Shown here one piece after another: positions 20,156 to 31,500 of a stretch of DNA of 64,000 bases (within the stretch, counting starts at the first letter, position 1; each line of letters starts with the position of its first letter). A model generated the notes under the pieces. The model saw only the letters and a list, made by a program, of their open reading frames with translations. It searched no databases and was not told where the DNA came from. Source of the DNA: Mantamonas sphyraenae. Taxonomy: Eukaryota; CRuMs; Mantamonadidae. The stretch lies in NCBI GenBank assembly GCA_026936335.1, contig JAPMXV010000019.1, forward strand, positions 214,373 through 278,372, given 5' to 3'. A program made the position numbers and the translations under genes.

Positions 20156-23100
20156 ATGACCAGGACAGTGCTTGTGTTGTTGTTTCTTGCCATGCTTGTG
20201 TGCTCCTCTGTGTCGGCATTGTCCGATGGAGGAGAATCCACTACTATACACCAATCGATTGCAGTTGATCCGAGCGTGGATGATGACGTGCTTTTTGCGG
20301 ACATGCCGTATGCGGTGTCGACGCGTGGGCTGAACGGACCTGAGGCGTTTGGCAAGGAAGCTGTGGTGCGGGCCGGGAAGGAGGCATCGGCGGGCGACGA
20401 ATCGCCAAAGCTGATTCTGCGCACATTCACCAAGGGACCCGTTGTGGTCCATGAACGGTATGCGAAAGTGGAGCCCGAGTTCCACTCGCACGTGACAGAG
20501 GTTGTAGCGCCTGTGAACGAACTTCGTGCGACAGGCCTGCTGACCACTGCGGGCAAGCACATGTCGCGTGTGATGGAACATGGTCTGCGCAATCTGGACG
20601 AGAATGGACGCGGTTCCGTGAACCTGGAAGATGAAGCAGCGGCGGAATTGCTTCACGGCGAGCGCTCGGACGAAGAGGTGGCAGAACGAGCACAACAGCT
20701 GGCTACTCACCGATCGCAGGTGGCAGCGCTGCGTGCACATGGTCTTTTGTCAGACAAGGAGGAGCTGCCGGAACATGCAGGTGAGATTGTGGCGTTTGTG
20801 AAACGTGCCAAAGAGGGAAAGAGGGAAAACGTTTCGCGGTCCTTTTTTCGGATGTTCCAGCTCGCATTTTCGACTCACACGGCGAGACGCATGACCTGGG
20901 GACATCACACACCACACAGGCGTGCTGCAGGTGACATGCGCCTTCATGAAGGCGCATGCGCAACTGCAGAAAGGGTCGACCTTTGGCCTGCCGTCAGGCC
21001 TCTACCGGTTCTGGAGGTGTCAGGACCGAACGGCAAGGCATGGGTGCCAAACTCCCAGATCGCTTGCTCGGGCGAGGCTGCGGGCACCTACCGACTGGTG
21101 GTGCACCGTGCCGATATGGAGGAGGTGATCAAGGAAGGTACGGTACGCATGGAACTGATCGGTGTGGATCCTGAAATCGTTCGTGAATACGACGAGGTCA
21201 AGGCGGGCGAGGCCGGACTGGCACCAGGGAGCGAGGAACTGAACAAGTTCCACGGTCTGAAGCAGTACGCGTACGGAGCAGGCGATGAAGAGGAAGATGA
21301 GGAGGGAGGGGAGGAGTTGGAGGACAAGAACGAGGACAAGTTCGTGGACAAAATTGTGGACGCGGTCAAGTCGGCGTGGGACAAGGCCAAGGAGCTGTGG
21401 AACGGCCTTCAGGGCAACGTGGACGCCAACAGGAACTTTGGTTACGAACTGAAACTGGCGATGTACAACACAGAGGTGTTGAACGCCAAGGTGAAGAAGG
21501 TGGACGTGCTGATGATTGCGGAGGAGGCCAAGACTCGCGTGCACCCGCGTTTGGTGCTTGCGTTCAAGCTGCGCAACTTCAATCTGAAGCACGCGGAAGT
21601 GAAGCTGACAGGCTCGCTGGACGTGTTTGCGCGCGTGTGGGTGCAGGTGTCGCGTGGCATCGAGCTGAAGAAGGAGGTGCCGCTGTTTGACAAGCTTGTG
21701 GCCAAGCCTACATTCATGGTGGGCCCCGTGCCTGTGGTTGTGTTTGTGCGCGCCAAGGCAGTTGTGGGCGCGGTGATGGGCATCCGTGCGGGCGTGCAGA
21801 CACGCCTTACGGGATCGCTGGGCATCGCGTTTACCGGAGGCGTTCACTTCAAGAACGACAAGTGGGGCGTGGACTTTCATTTCAAGATCAAGCCCAACCT
21901 GAAGACGCCGGAGAAGGTGCAGCCGTGCGGAAACCTGGACGTCAAGTTCTACGTGCAGGGCAACGTGAAGTTCCTGCTGTACGACCAAGCAGGACCGCAT
22001 CTGACGGTGGAACCGTACCTGAAGATGGTTTTCCAGCCGCAGGGCATGTCGCCGTGTGTGACGCCGGCAGTTTCGGCGCTGCCTGGTCTGCCGAAGCTGG
22101 TGCTGTGGGCAAAGCAGTTTGCGGTGGCGTTTGGTGAGGTGAAGGCAGTGTTGCCGAAGATCAAGACGCCGGAGCTGCGTGCGGAGCTCAAGGCGAGCTT
22201 CAAGGGCCTGACGGACATCGGTGTGGATCTGCTCAAGTCGCTGAAGGGCATGCCGCTGGATAAGTGGATGGGCAAGCTGAAGGGCCTGCGTGGCAAGTTC
22301 CTGGGCAAGTTGAACGGCCTGAAAGGCAAGTTCAAGCTGGAGGGGCCTGACCTGGACGGGTTCAACCTGGTGCTGCGCATTGCAAAACAGACGTTTGTGT
22401 TTGTGGTGCGATTGGGCAACCCGCACCTGAAGGACCTGGACTTTGAGTGGGGCGTCAAGAAGAAGGAGACGGAGGAGGGCGATCCGGAAGACAAGAACCG
22501 GATCACCTTGTACGCAGGCGTGCTGGCAACGACCGGCGTAAGTTTGAAGATTGTGGAGTGGCTGCTGATGGAAAAGAACTGGCTGCTGCACTCGGTGGAG
22601 AAGGAACTGTTCACCGTGAGCTTCAAGCTGCCGCTTTTTCACGGAGAAGGAGAAAAAGACGATCCTGGTGAAGCGCCGCAAGTACGAGTACCAGAAAGAG
22701 GCGGTCAAGACGCAGATGCGAGCACAGGCGAACGTGGACGCGACGAAGCGTCTGGTTGCGGCCAAGAAGAAGCGTGCAAAGCAGATTGCGGCTGCGGTTG
22801 CCAAGCTGCACGCAGCGGGCATGTCGCTGGGTAAGCTGGCAAACAGCCGAGTGAAGGGCCACTACCGTAGCCTGATCCAGGCGATGCTGCTTGTGGGCAA
22901 GAAGTTTGTGACGTACCTGGCGAACAAGCTGAAGTATTTTGCGGTGCAAAACACGGACGCCACGCGCACGTTGACCAAGGTGAACTCGCTGTATGCCAAG
23001 TACGGCCACCACTTTGACAACGTGCAGGGTGTGGAAGACGTGGAGGACGTGGACGAGGAGGTGGAAGATGAGGACAACGGCGCGGGCTCGGCTTCCGCCA

Positions 23101-26100
23101 AGGTGCAAAAGACGCTTGTGCAGATGATGGCTGACCAGAGGCAGATGCTGCCGGCCGTAGATGCAGGGCTCAAGAAGATCCGCAAGAAGATTGCAGGGTA
23201 CAAGAAGGACATTGCCAACAACTCGGCGCACCACCGGAAGTACCGCCAGCACTTTGTTGCGTACCACAAGCGCGGTCTGCGGTCGCTCAAGACGTGGACG
23301 GCTTTCCGCAAGGCTGTGGCCGAGTCTGAGAATCCGGGGGACGCGTTTGTGCGCGTTGCGGAGGAGGTGCAGCTGTGGTTTGCAGACTCGCACAACCCGC
23401 GTCTGACAAACAGCAGCCACTGGAAGAACGTGTATGCCAAGAAGGTGCACGCCCTGAAGCAGATGGCGCGTATCATCAAGATGCTGCGTGTGCCTACGCA
23501 TGCGTTGAGTGCGAGCAGCCTGGAGCGTGCGCTGAACCAGCTGCACACGTATGCAGAACGGCTGCGCACGAGCAAGTGGTCTGCGCCGCATGTGAAGCGT
23601 GGTGCGTACAAGACGTGGCTGCGTTCGGCTGTGTCCAAGGCACACAGCATGGCAGCCAAGGCGAAGAAGCAGAAGCAGTCGATGTACTGGAAGCACATGG
23701 CGCTTGCGGCACGCGCAGAAGTGCAGGCTGTGGTTGCGACGTGGATGTACAGGCTGCATTCGCAGGAAGTGAACCCGCTGCGGCGTATGTCGTTGAGCTC
23801 GTGGTTCATGCACCACGCGCTGGCCAAGTACGCCAAGACCGGCGTGGAGGCGTGGAGCCTGCGGGCGAAGTTTTACGCAGCGTACCGGCTGCGGGACATG
23901 TCTTCGTACCTGGGCAGGTTCGACGGGTGGAAGGCGAACGCAAAGATGGTCAAGATGGTTCGAGACTACATGATGCTGGAGATGTTCCAAGGAGGGCGAT
24001 CGGCAAAGGACCGCTTGGCGTTCTACGAAGCGCTGGAGCTTGAGTTTGTGGCATGGATGCGTGAACAGGAGGTGATGAACCAGCACTCGAGCGTGAGGGC
24101 TCCGGACGCACGCAAGACCAGGCTGGTGCGTGCGCAGCACAAGTGCATTGCGGCGCAGACGGTTGCGCAGCGGTACACGCCGGGCACCAAGGCTCACCGC
24201 GTGGCGGAGGCCAAGTATGGCCAGGCGTGCATGAAGTGGAAGTTTGAGCAGTATTCTCATCGCAGCTCGCTGAAGAGGATGCTTCACCAGGCGACCCACA
24301 TTTTCAACAAGCGCGTGGAGTGGGCGGAGGGCAAGATGAGCCGAAGCGAGTTTTTCCGCCACTACCGCAGCAGCGTGAGCAGCAGGTGCAGCGACCTGAT
24401 CAACCAGTCGTCGTCGTATTGGAAGAAGCAGTGCTCGCAGGCTATGGCCTACATTGCCGAGGAGGAGAAGCTGACGTCCAAGTTGCCTACGCTTGCGCGC
24501 CATGCGGGCCGCTCTGAGCAGGACAAGATGGCGCTGCAGGTGGCCAAGCTGCGCACCAAGGAGCTGTCGTTCCTTGTGGCACAGAAGGCCAACTTTATTT
24601 GGCTTCCAGATCACACACAGGGCGCAGCGTGGTACCACGCCGAGGTGGCTGTTTCCCGCGAGCGCGAGGCGCTGGAGCGCACTGGACGCGCAGTTCACAT
24701 GTACCGCGTGCAGATGTACGAAGCGACGGCGCTGTCCAAGCAGACTGCGGTGATGCGCTCGCTGATCAACTTTTCCGGCCCCACGCCGGGCACGCTGAGC
24801 GCGATCTCATCTCAGGCGTCCAAGGAGGCAGCGGCGCTGAAGAAGCGTGCGGAAAAGGCCCGCGATGAAGTGGGCAAGCTTTCGGCAAGCGCACGCGCTG
24901 CGATGGCCAAGTGGAAGAGCATGGCGGCGAAGGAAGAGGCGAAGCGTGCGGCAGCGGCAAAGAAGGGCAAGTGGGCGAGTGCGTCTGTGCACCAGCAGCT
25001 GCGCAACCATGCACGCTTCATGGCTGAGCTGCAAAACAAGATCAAGAACTCGTATGCCTACAAGATGACGCTGTACCAGGCCAGGAAGGCCAAGGCGACG
25101 GCGACGTTCAGCACGAGCGAGGCCGAGTTTAAGCTGCTGAAAGAAGGCAACATGAAGCGGGCGTACCTTTCCGCAGTGATGTATCATGCGCGCGCAAACA
25201 TGTCGCTGTACTGGACGAAGCTGGAGCTGCTGAAGCCGCTGAACGCAAAGGCGCGAAGTACTACGAAGGCGAGGTGCGCAAGGCGCAGGCGGTGGTGGCA
25301 AAGGGCCTGGACTTCCGCAAGGACGACCAAGTGAAGGACCACCAGAAGAAACTTGCGGTGGCTGCGGGCAAGCTGGAGCACTACGAGGGCATTGCCAAGT
25401 TGTCGAAGCACAACACGGCTTTGGCCAAGCGTTGGCTGTACACCAAGGCGGCAGAGACGGCGTGGGTTGCCTTTTTCAAGGCAACGTGGCGCTCGGACTT
25501 GTCTGCACGTGCGCAGTTCAACGAGTGGAAGGCCAAGGCATGGCACGCGCGAGCAAACGCAGAAACGGGCAGCAAGGCGGAAAAGGCGAAACTGGCAAAG
25601 TTCTACCGCCTGCGCGTGCGCTACATGGAGATGATGGCGTCGAGCTACTACAACTACATGGCGTTCTATGAGAGCAACGGGATGGACAAGGCCAAGCGTG
25701 TTGTGTACCTTGCACAGGGCAAGCAGGCAGCGAAGCTGCGCGACGCCATGCACAACGCCGACCCGTACTATGACTTGGCGTGCGTCAAGAGCAACCGCAA
25801 GGCTGGGAGCAAGAAATACGACGAGTTTCGCGCAATGGAAAAGAAGCACGGGTGCTACCGGGGCAAGGAGACGCACGGATGTTTGTACGCGCAGTCGATC
25901 CGTTTGCAGGCGGACGCGCACTACGCGCGTGCGTCGTACTGCAGGAACAAGCGCCACGTGTGGGAAAAGCATTTCGAGTCGAGCTACCAGGAGCAGTCGC
26001 AGGCGATGCGCTACCGGGCGGACATTGCGCAGCGCCGCAGCAGCGGCAAACTGACGCCGAAGAAGCACACGGAGCTGCGTCTGTTTGTGCACGGGTTCAT

Positions 26101-28269
26101 GCTGATGAGCAAGTGCTACCGCATGTCGGGAGGCACGCATGCGACAAAGGACCCAGCAAAGCGCCGCCAGGCGGCTGCAGACGCGTCGGAAGTGTGCACG
26201 GAGGCGACGGAGGCGATGAACGAGGCGCGTGGCGTGGACCCTGCGCGTTCTGCGCAGTGGCGAGCGGCGGAGAAGAACTACAAGAAGCACATGGGCGAGG
26301 AAGAAGCGCGTCTGCGAAAGGCCAAGGACGGGCAGACCAAGGGCGTGCTGGGCTACCGCGTGAAGTATTGGAAGTTTTTGATCAAGCAGGCGAGCGAGAT
26401 GGTGCGGTTCTACAACAACATGCGCTACACGTTTTACCGCGAGCGTGCGCAGATGTACTATCACCAGGCGCGCTTCTGGGAGTACACGGCGGACCAGATT
26501 GAGAACGGCAACAAGAAGTGGTTGCGGTACAAGGCACTGGAGAACCACTGGCAGGCGGAGGCGTTCAAGTACATGGCCAAGGGAAGCCAGGAGGGCAAGT
26601 CGTATGCGCTCACCGTGGACAAGAGTCAACGCAACGCGGCAAACTACCTGGCCATGGCCAAGAAGCTGCGTGACAAACCGACCCCTGCGGAAGAGTTGAT
26701 GGAAAACCTGCGCGAGAACCTGACAAGGGTACACAAGAAGGTCAAGGTGATCAAGGCTAAGCTGCACAAGGCGATGGCAGCGGCGACAAAGGCGGCAGCG
26801 GTGGCCAAGGCTGCGGCAGACCAGATGCAGGACCGCGGATCGCACGAAGCCAACGACCGTGAAAAGGCCAAGGTGAAGGCGCTGGAGGATGCGAGTGCCA
26901 AGGCGAACGCTCTGGTGCGCAAGATCCACGCCGAGCTGGACGAGGCACATCGCTCGGCCAAGGTGATCTACAAGGCGCTGCACGCGCAACAGCACAAGGT
27001 GCTCGCGGCGTCGCACGAGCGTGGCAAGCAGCACCTGGCAATCGCCAAGAAGGCAGCGGTGCGTCTTGTGCAGCGTGTGCTGGCAAACGGCACGCTCAAG
27101 GTGCTGGAAGCCCTGATGAAGGTGGCGTGGGCGATCCGTCACACGGGCATTGCGCTGCTGAGTTCGCTGCGCTTCCGCTCGTCGCTGAAGGGCGCAGCAC
27201 TCAAGGCCATGCAAAAGAAGGCGTCGGGATATGTGGTGTACGGCAGCAATCTGTTGCACCAGGACTACGAGGTGTCGGCGCAGATCAAGCAGATGGCGGC
27301 CAAGTACGGGATCAAGGCGGACGGGTACATCTCCAAGAACGCGCGACACATCAGCCAGTACCAAAAGGAAACCGAGAAGCTGGTGCAGAACGGCGTGCGC
27401 AACCTGGTGGCACGCGAAAAGGTGCACAAGGCCCGCAAGCTGGAGGCGAAGCGCAAGCGGGAGCTGGCACGCGCCAAGCGCCTCGCAGCCGAGGCCAAGG
27501 CTCGCGCGGCACACGAACGCAAGACGTTTGCGGCCAAGATGAAGGCGGCAGCCAAGGTGCGCGCTGCCGAGCGCAAGGTGAAGGAGGAGAAGGCCAAGGT
27601 GGCGCGCGCAGCAGCCAAGCTGGCCAAGAGGAAGGCACAAGAGGCGTTCCTGAAGAAGCGTGCAGCCGCGTTGGCAGCCAAGGCCAAGGCCAAGGCTCTG
27701 GCGGAGCAGAAGAAGCAGGATGCGCTGAAGAAGGCGGCAATCAAGGCCAAGAGCGCAAGGATGCGCAAGGCGGCCGAGAAGAAGCTCAAGGCGTTGGTAA
27801 AGAAGGAAAAGGCCAAGTATGTGAAGATTGCCAGGCAGGACGAAGAGCGCATCGAAGCAAAGGCCAAGGCCAAGAAGGCGCAAGCCAAGAAGGAGAAGGC
27901 CAAGGCCAAGCAGCAGATGCGCAAGTTGTTGAAGCAGCGAGCCAGGAAGATGTTGAACAAGAAGAAGACGAAGAAGGGAGGAAGGAAGGGTGGAAGGAAG
28001 GGTGGAGGAAGGGTGGCAAGAAGAAGAAGGGCAGGAAGGGACGTGGTCGTGGCAAGCGCGGCAAGCACAGTGGCTGCACGTGCACTTGCTATGGCCGTCG
28101 TGGATGTACATGCAAGTGTGGGGGGCGTCGTGGGCGTCGTGGGCGTCGTGGGCGTCGTGGTGGGCGATGCAGACGCCACACACGGTGCGTCGTGCGTCGA
28201 GGCTACCGCTTCTGCTTCTTGTACTTCTGTGAGCGCAGGGTGCGACTTGTCTCGCGCCGCAGGGTTTGA
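20156..28269 (+). CDS. Giant secreted lysine/alanine-rich helical protein, unrecognised
   Basis: About 2,650 residues; tentative single gene over three long ORFs. A signal peptide opens it (MTRTVLVLLFLAMLVCSS). An intron is likely at 20781-20930 (donor GTGAGA, acceptor CTGCAG, 150 nt, frame kept). A beta-rich region follows (PVLEVSGPNGKAWV, GTYRLVVHRADMEE), then domains with MVGPVPVVVFVRAKAVVGAV, LDVKFYVQGNVKF and KGLRGKFLGKLNGLKGK. The remaining ~1,850 residues are K/A/R/Y-rich helices with aromatic spacing such as YWKHMALAARA and YYNYMAFYESNG. The end is Lys/Gly- and then Arg/Cys-rich. Frame breaks occur near 22635 (T5 run; removing one T joins LPLF to TEKEKKTILVKRRKY), near 25250 and near 28005 (GGAAGG repeats). 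It may be a cell-surface, extracellular-matrix or extrusome protein; this is a guess from the signal peptide and composition. NDUFAF6 lies upstream on the same strand. Confidence 0.65.
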
Positions 28270-28556
28270 TTCGCGGAGCGCCAACGCTTGTAGCGGCTGT
28301 TGTCGTCCGGAGAAATGAAGCCAGTTTGATCGAACTCGAGCAGCGTCGTTGCACATCACGGAACAACACACACTCATACGCAGGATATTGACACATTCGC
28401 CACGTGCAACGATTTGTGGCTCTATGTGCGCTCGAAGCACTCGCTTCTGAGCATCTTGTGGCCCGGAGAGTTTGTCGACGGGCGACGATACAGCGAAGAC
28501 AGGAGAATGCTGGATGACCAGGATGTGTAGGGGCAGATGTATGTATGTTCACACTC
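28270..28556. other. Intergenic stretch with two small competing ORF fragments
   Basis: On the plus strand, about 28387-28530 reads DIDTFATCNDLWLYVRSKHS...MLDDQDV and stops; it is preceded by ATACGCAG, a possible splice acceptor. It could be a last exon of the preceding gene. On the minus strand, about 28345-28203 reads EFDQTGFISPDDNSRYKRW and ends KYKKQKR then TAG, overlapping the 3' end of the lysine-rich gene. Both have GC-rich third positions. Neither has a convincing complete model. Confidence 0.3.
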
Positions 28557-31500
28557 TCACGGTTCTTCCTTTTCTCGTAGGGCCGCGCGTCGGGCAAACG
28601 CGGCGACCTCGGCAAGCGTGCTGGGTTGGATGGAGTCACTGGAACCACTCTCTGATTCCCACGCACGCTTTGTGCTCTTGGAGGGATGCACTGCGTTGAC
28701 TTTGTGCACCATGGTCATGCCCAGGGCGTTGGCGATGCGCCTCGCCGCACTCCCGTCTTTGCGATGCGCCAGGGCCATGGCCAACTCCACAAGCTCGCGC
28801 TTGGGTGCCTCATCCACTTCGTTGGGGTCCATGAGGAAACCCATGACCTGCTCTGCTCCTCCGCTGTCGCACACCTCCCTGATCTTCTGCCACTGATCGG
28901 AGAAGCGTCGCCTGTACGCCGTCTGCTCGTTGAGATTGACGACCTGCTGCAACGCCTTTTCCAGCGCCCTCATCCTTTCCAGATCAAGGCGCTCAAACAC
29001 CATGGCCTGTGCGTCGGGAAGGTGATCTGCTCCGAGAACCTGCCCCAGCAGGTGCATCAGCCGGTCGCCGCGTTCGGCGTATTCGTCGCCTTGGTCCGTC
29101 GCGTTGATGAGCCACCTGCGCTTCCAGGCGACCACTTTTTGGTAGATGTCCAGGCCAACGTAGAGGACACAGACCACAAGCACAGAAACGGCCACGGCGA
29201 TGGTCAAGTTTGTCCACGATTCGTAGCCCCGCGCATTCAAGCCTTTGGTGACAAACATGATGCCTGACACAAGGAGTAGCAGTGATTGCACAAACAGAAT
29301 GCTCTCCAGGTTGTTTTGCATGCTCGTACGGTACGGACGAAATCGGAACTGCATCACGGTGGCTGTGCCCAGCACCAGCAGACCGAGGAGCCCCTGCAGG
29401 ACTGGGAGAGACGCCGCATACAGGTTGATGCTCACCACGGCAGCCTTGCGCAACAGCACAAAGCCTTCGTAGTAGAAAAACCGGCTGCGGAACTTGCTAA
29501 ACAGCGTGCTGAAGCTATGAAGGAACGGCTCCGCACTGCGCGTTTCTGGTTCCCGACCGCGGTACATGATGCCCAGTGCCATGGCAGGGATGCCCAGCAC
29601 GTACAGAAACATAAACACAGAGGCAGCCGGGACCAGGTGCATATGTACGCCGTCGGGCACCCAGCACTCCTCGGCTGGAAGAGACTTCATGACGACGAGG
29701 CCCGGGCGCACCTCGACGCAATCAAACACCTCCAGCACCCGTGAGCACAGGGTGATGTACAGGATGAGCGTGGTGAACACGATTTCGTTGATCACATAGC
29801 GCAGGGTGTCGATGCCCACGGGTTCCGTCGTCATCACCACCTCTGCCACACTGTCACGTGCCATCAGCAGCCACATCGTCGTTTTCGGCGTGTCCACAGA
29901 GACCTGAGACACCACCGAAATCGAACGGCGCATGCTGGGTCCTTCGTCCGACAGCGCCAGAGTCTGCGTTTGCTTCCACCTCAAGTACCGGTCCACCACC
30001 CACCAGTGTAGGAACTGCAGACCCACACGGACGAGAATACCACACAGCACAATCACGGGCAGTGCCATGGTGAACCAGAAGCGCGTCTCGTACGTCCACA
30101 TGGCCTGCAGCGAACATTCGGGCGCAGCCGCATCCAGATTGAAGTTCAGCACCGAGAAGTAACCAAACATGTTGCGCACGCTGTCGGGCCAATTGAGACG
30201 AAAGTCGGCAAACGTGCCCATGACTTGAAGATGGTTCAGTGCCAGCGAGATGACTCGGCCCCTGCGTTTCTGGGCTGTGCGTGCCTCGCGACGCACCCAG
30301 CTCAGGTAGATCACAAACAGGACCAGCAACAGGATCAAAAACGTCTGCGACTCTTCCTGACATGGCTGGCATGCTTCACCCAGCCGGTAGTACCCTTCGG
30401 TGCACTGGCCACACAAACGGCCCTGGTATCCATCGCCGCAGTTCGTTCCGTTCCCACCCAAGCAAGCGCTCTCCACCGCACAGCGCGTAAAGTGGAACTG
30501 AAGGCCGGTCCCGGTGGAAAAGAATCCAGGGAGGGCCTCTGGCAGCGACGAAAGCCCCTTGCACATTGCATTTTCTGGGCACGCAGTGCAAGCGAGCCCA
30601 CGAGCGCCTTGAGGATGGTAGAAACCCGGTGAGCAGCGGCAGTCTGAGAGAAACTCGGGTCCGTCGTCCTTGTATGCTTGAGAGCCCGTGGGGCATTCAA
30701 CAGGCAAGGGGAACACCGTGAACGTCACGTTGGAGCTCTTTGGCCGCGCCCATGTCTGCCCGTCGTCAAACGAGACCTCGGGTGGAAACGTGCCGCGTGT
30801 CTGTGTGGAAGGGGTCTGCACAACGAGTGTACCCTCATCCCCGACATGCACCTGCGTAAACACCTCGTCGCCAAAGCGCACGCGCACAACGGGCGCACCC
30901 TCGACAAACCCACCACCTCGGATGGTCACTGCCAACGCATCGCCAGGCTGCTTGCGAATTGGTTCAAGATTTGCAATGGTCACCGTGTCGTGCAGCGTCA
31001 GGTTGGACGACGTCGGATACAGTTGCTGGCCGTTGTTGGCCACCCAGATCTTGACAACCACGGGCCGTGCAAGCGTGCCTCCGTAGGGAGGGACAGCCAC
31101 ACGCAGCGTAGACGTGCCCACGCGCTCGGCTGCCACACGTACAGACCACCCTGCGCCGTCTCGCAGTTCCACCTGCGGCGTGTCGCGCAGCTGGGCAAAC
31201 ACACCGCGCACAGACACCACCGTGCTACCAGCGCCGTTGGCCACGTGCGGCCACGTGGCATTGACCACCGACGTCGAATACACCTGAAGCGCCATTGGCT
31301 TCTCGGGGGGTAAACGTGCGTCCAGAGTCTGTCGACACGGCCATGGAGAGCTGGTGCACACGCTCCACGTCAGACGACGACACAAGCGTCAAAGGCAACG
31401 CACCAATCTGCACCTCCATCTGCGACCCATCGTCATCCACACGCAATGCTACTGCTTGCTGCACAACCGCGCCTGTTTCGTTGGACCGCAGGCGCAGCAG

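Noticed and set aside
20781-20930. A 139-nt intron followed by an indel near 21015
   Set aside because: Using the next CTGCAG acceptor gives a 150-nt intron and keeps the downstream beta-domain frame with no indel.
25184-28666. Minus-strand open frame of 1,160 codons, Leu/Arg/His-rich
   Set aside because: Antisense shadow of the AAG/GCC-rich lysine-alanine protein. The plus strand has a signal peptide and consistent composition.
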